Origin: Planctomycetota bacterium | Lineage (GTDB): Bacteria; Planctomycetota; UBA1135; UBA2386 | NCBI GenBank assembly: GCA_016793305.1 | Contig: JAEUHU010000390.1 | Coordinates: forward strand, 1-6,407 | DNA: 6,407 nucleotides | Reading direction: 5' to 3' | Part shown: piece by piece, positions 6,268 to 6,407 of the stretch | Position numbering within the stretch: the stretch's first letter is position 1 | Layout: the number at the start of each line of letters is the position of its first letter | Made by a program: the position numbers and the translations under genes | Notes under the pieces: model-generated | What the model was told of the DNA's origin: nothing | Seen by the model: only the letters and a program-made list of their open reading frames with translations | Database searches by the model: none

Positions 6268-6407
6268 TCCCGGCCCTGCGCCCGTTCGTACTGGTAGGCG
6301 TCTCGCTGCCCCTCGCTGGGTGCTTCGGCGGCGGGCTGCTCGACCAGAAGGACCGCGCCGTGGCCGCGTCGCCGCTCGCCGAGCTGGTGTTCGCGCCGGC
6401 CGGGCCG
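6264..6407 (+). CDS. Putative lipoprotein, cut by the right edge
   Basis: The first 48 codons are present. The GTG start overlaps the YceI stop (GTGA, 4 bases) and has a strong Shine-Dalgarno. The N-terminus MIPALRPFVLVGVSLPLAGC has one positive charge, a hydrophobic core and a lipobox L-A-G-C with Cys20 as the lipid-attachment site, so the product should be processed by signal peptidase II. The mature part begins CFGGGLLDQKD; with no Asp at +2 it does not show the inner-membrane retention signal of enterobacteria, a rule that may not hold in this lineage. The mature domain is not visible, so its function cannot be assigned. Co-transcription with the YceI gene suggests a shared envelope role. 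Confidence 0.8.
   Translation, partial: MIPALRPFVLVGVSLPLAGCFGGGLLDQKDRAVAASPLAELVFAPAGP

Overview
The window is about 70% GC with densely packed genes and strongly G/C-biased third codon positions. Because of this, long open frames run antisense to nearly every real gene. No rRNA, tRNA, insertion sequence, CRISPR array or phage gene was seen. The gene types (an RND exporter of the MMPL/COG1033 kind, a geranylgeranyl-reductase-like flavoprotein, YceI-domain proteins, a lipoprotein with a classical lipobox) indicate a Gram-negative-type bacterium with an outer membrane. A high-GC Planctomycetota or Myxococcota-like lineage is a guess from composition and gene content, not a demonstrated assignment.

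Layout: two divergent transcription units leave a 195-base intergenic region (4879-5073). The leftward unit has four genes that all overlap: a 650-residue RND/MMPL-type membrane exporter (4878 down to 2926), a 410-residue FAD-dependent oxidoreductase of the geranylgeranyl reductase/flavin monooxygenase family (2936 down to 1704), a short membrane-anchored or secreted protein resembling YceI (1707 down to 1033), and a HAMP-containing sensor histidine kinase (1043 down past the left edge, cut after the H-box). The rightward unit starts with an unusual 397-residue protein (5074-6267) made of a membrane anchor, a coiled coil, a Pro/Ala linker and a clear C-terminal YceI domain. A lipoprotein (6264 onward) follows with a 4-base overlap and is cut by the right edge.

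How the genes may work together (inference): YceI proteins have a lipocalin-like fold and bind polyprenyl or other amphiphilic molecules. The flavoprotein family acts on isoprenoid or polyketide-lipid substrates, and COG1033-type RND proteins export hydrophobic molecules. One YceI-like gene sits in each divergent operon, next to an exporter, a redox enzyme and a co-transcribed sensor kinase. This suggests a small system that modifies, carries, exports and senses a hydrophobic (isoprenoid or polyketide) envelope compound. No biosynthetic enzyme for the backbone and no response regulator are visible; they may lie outside the window.
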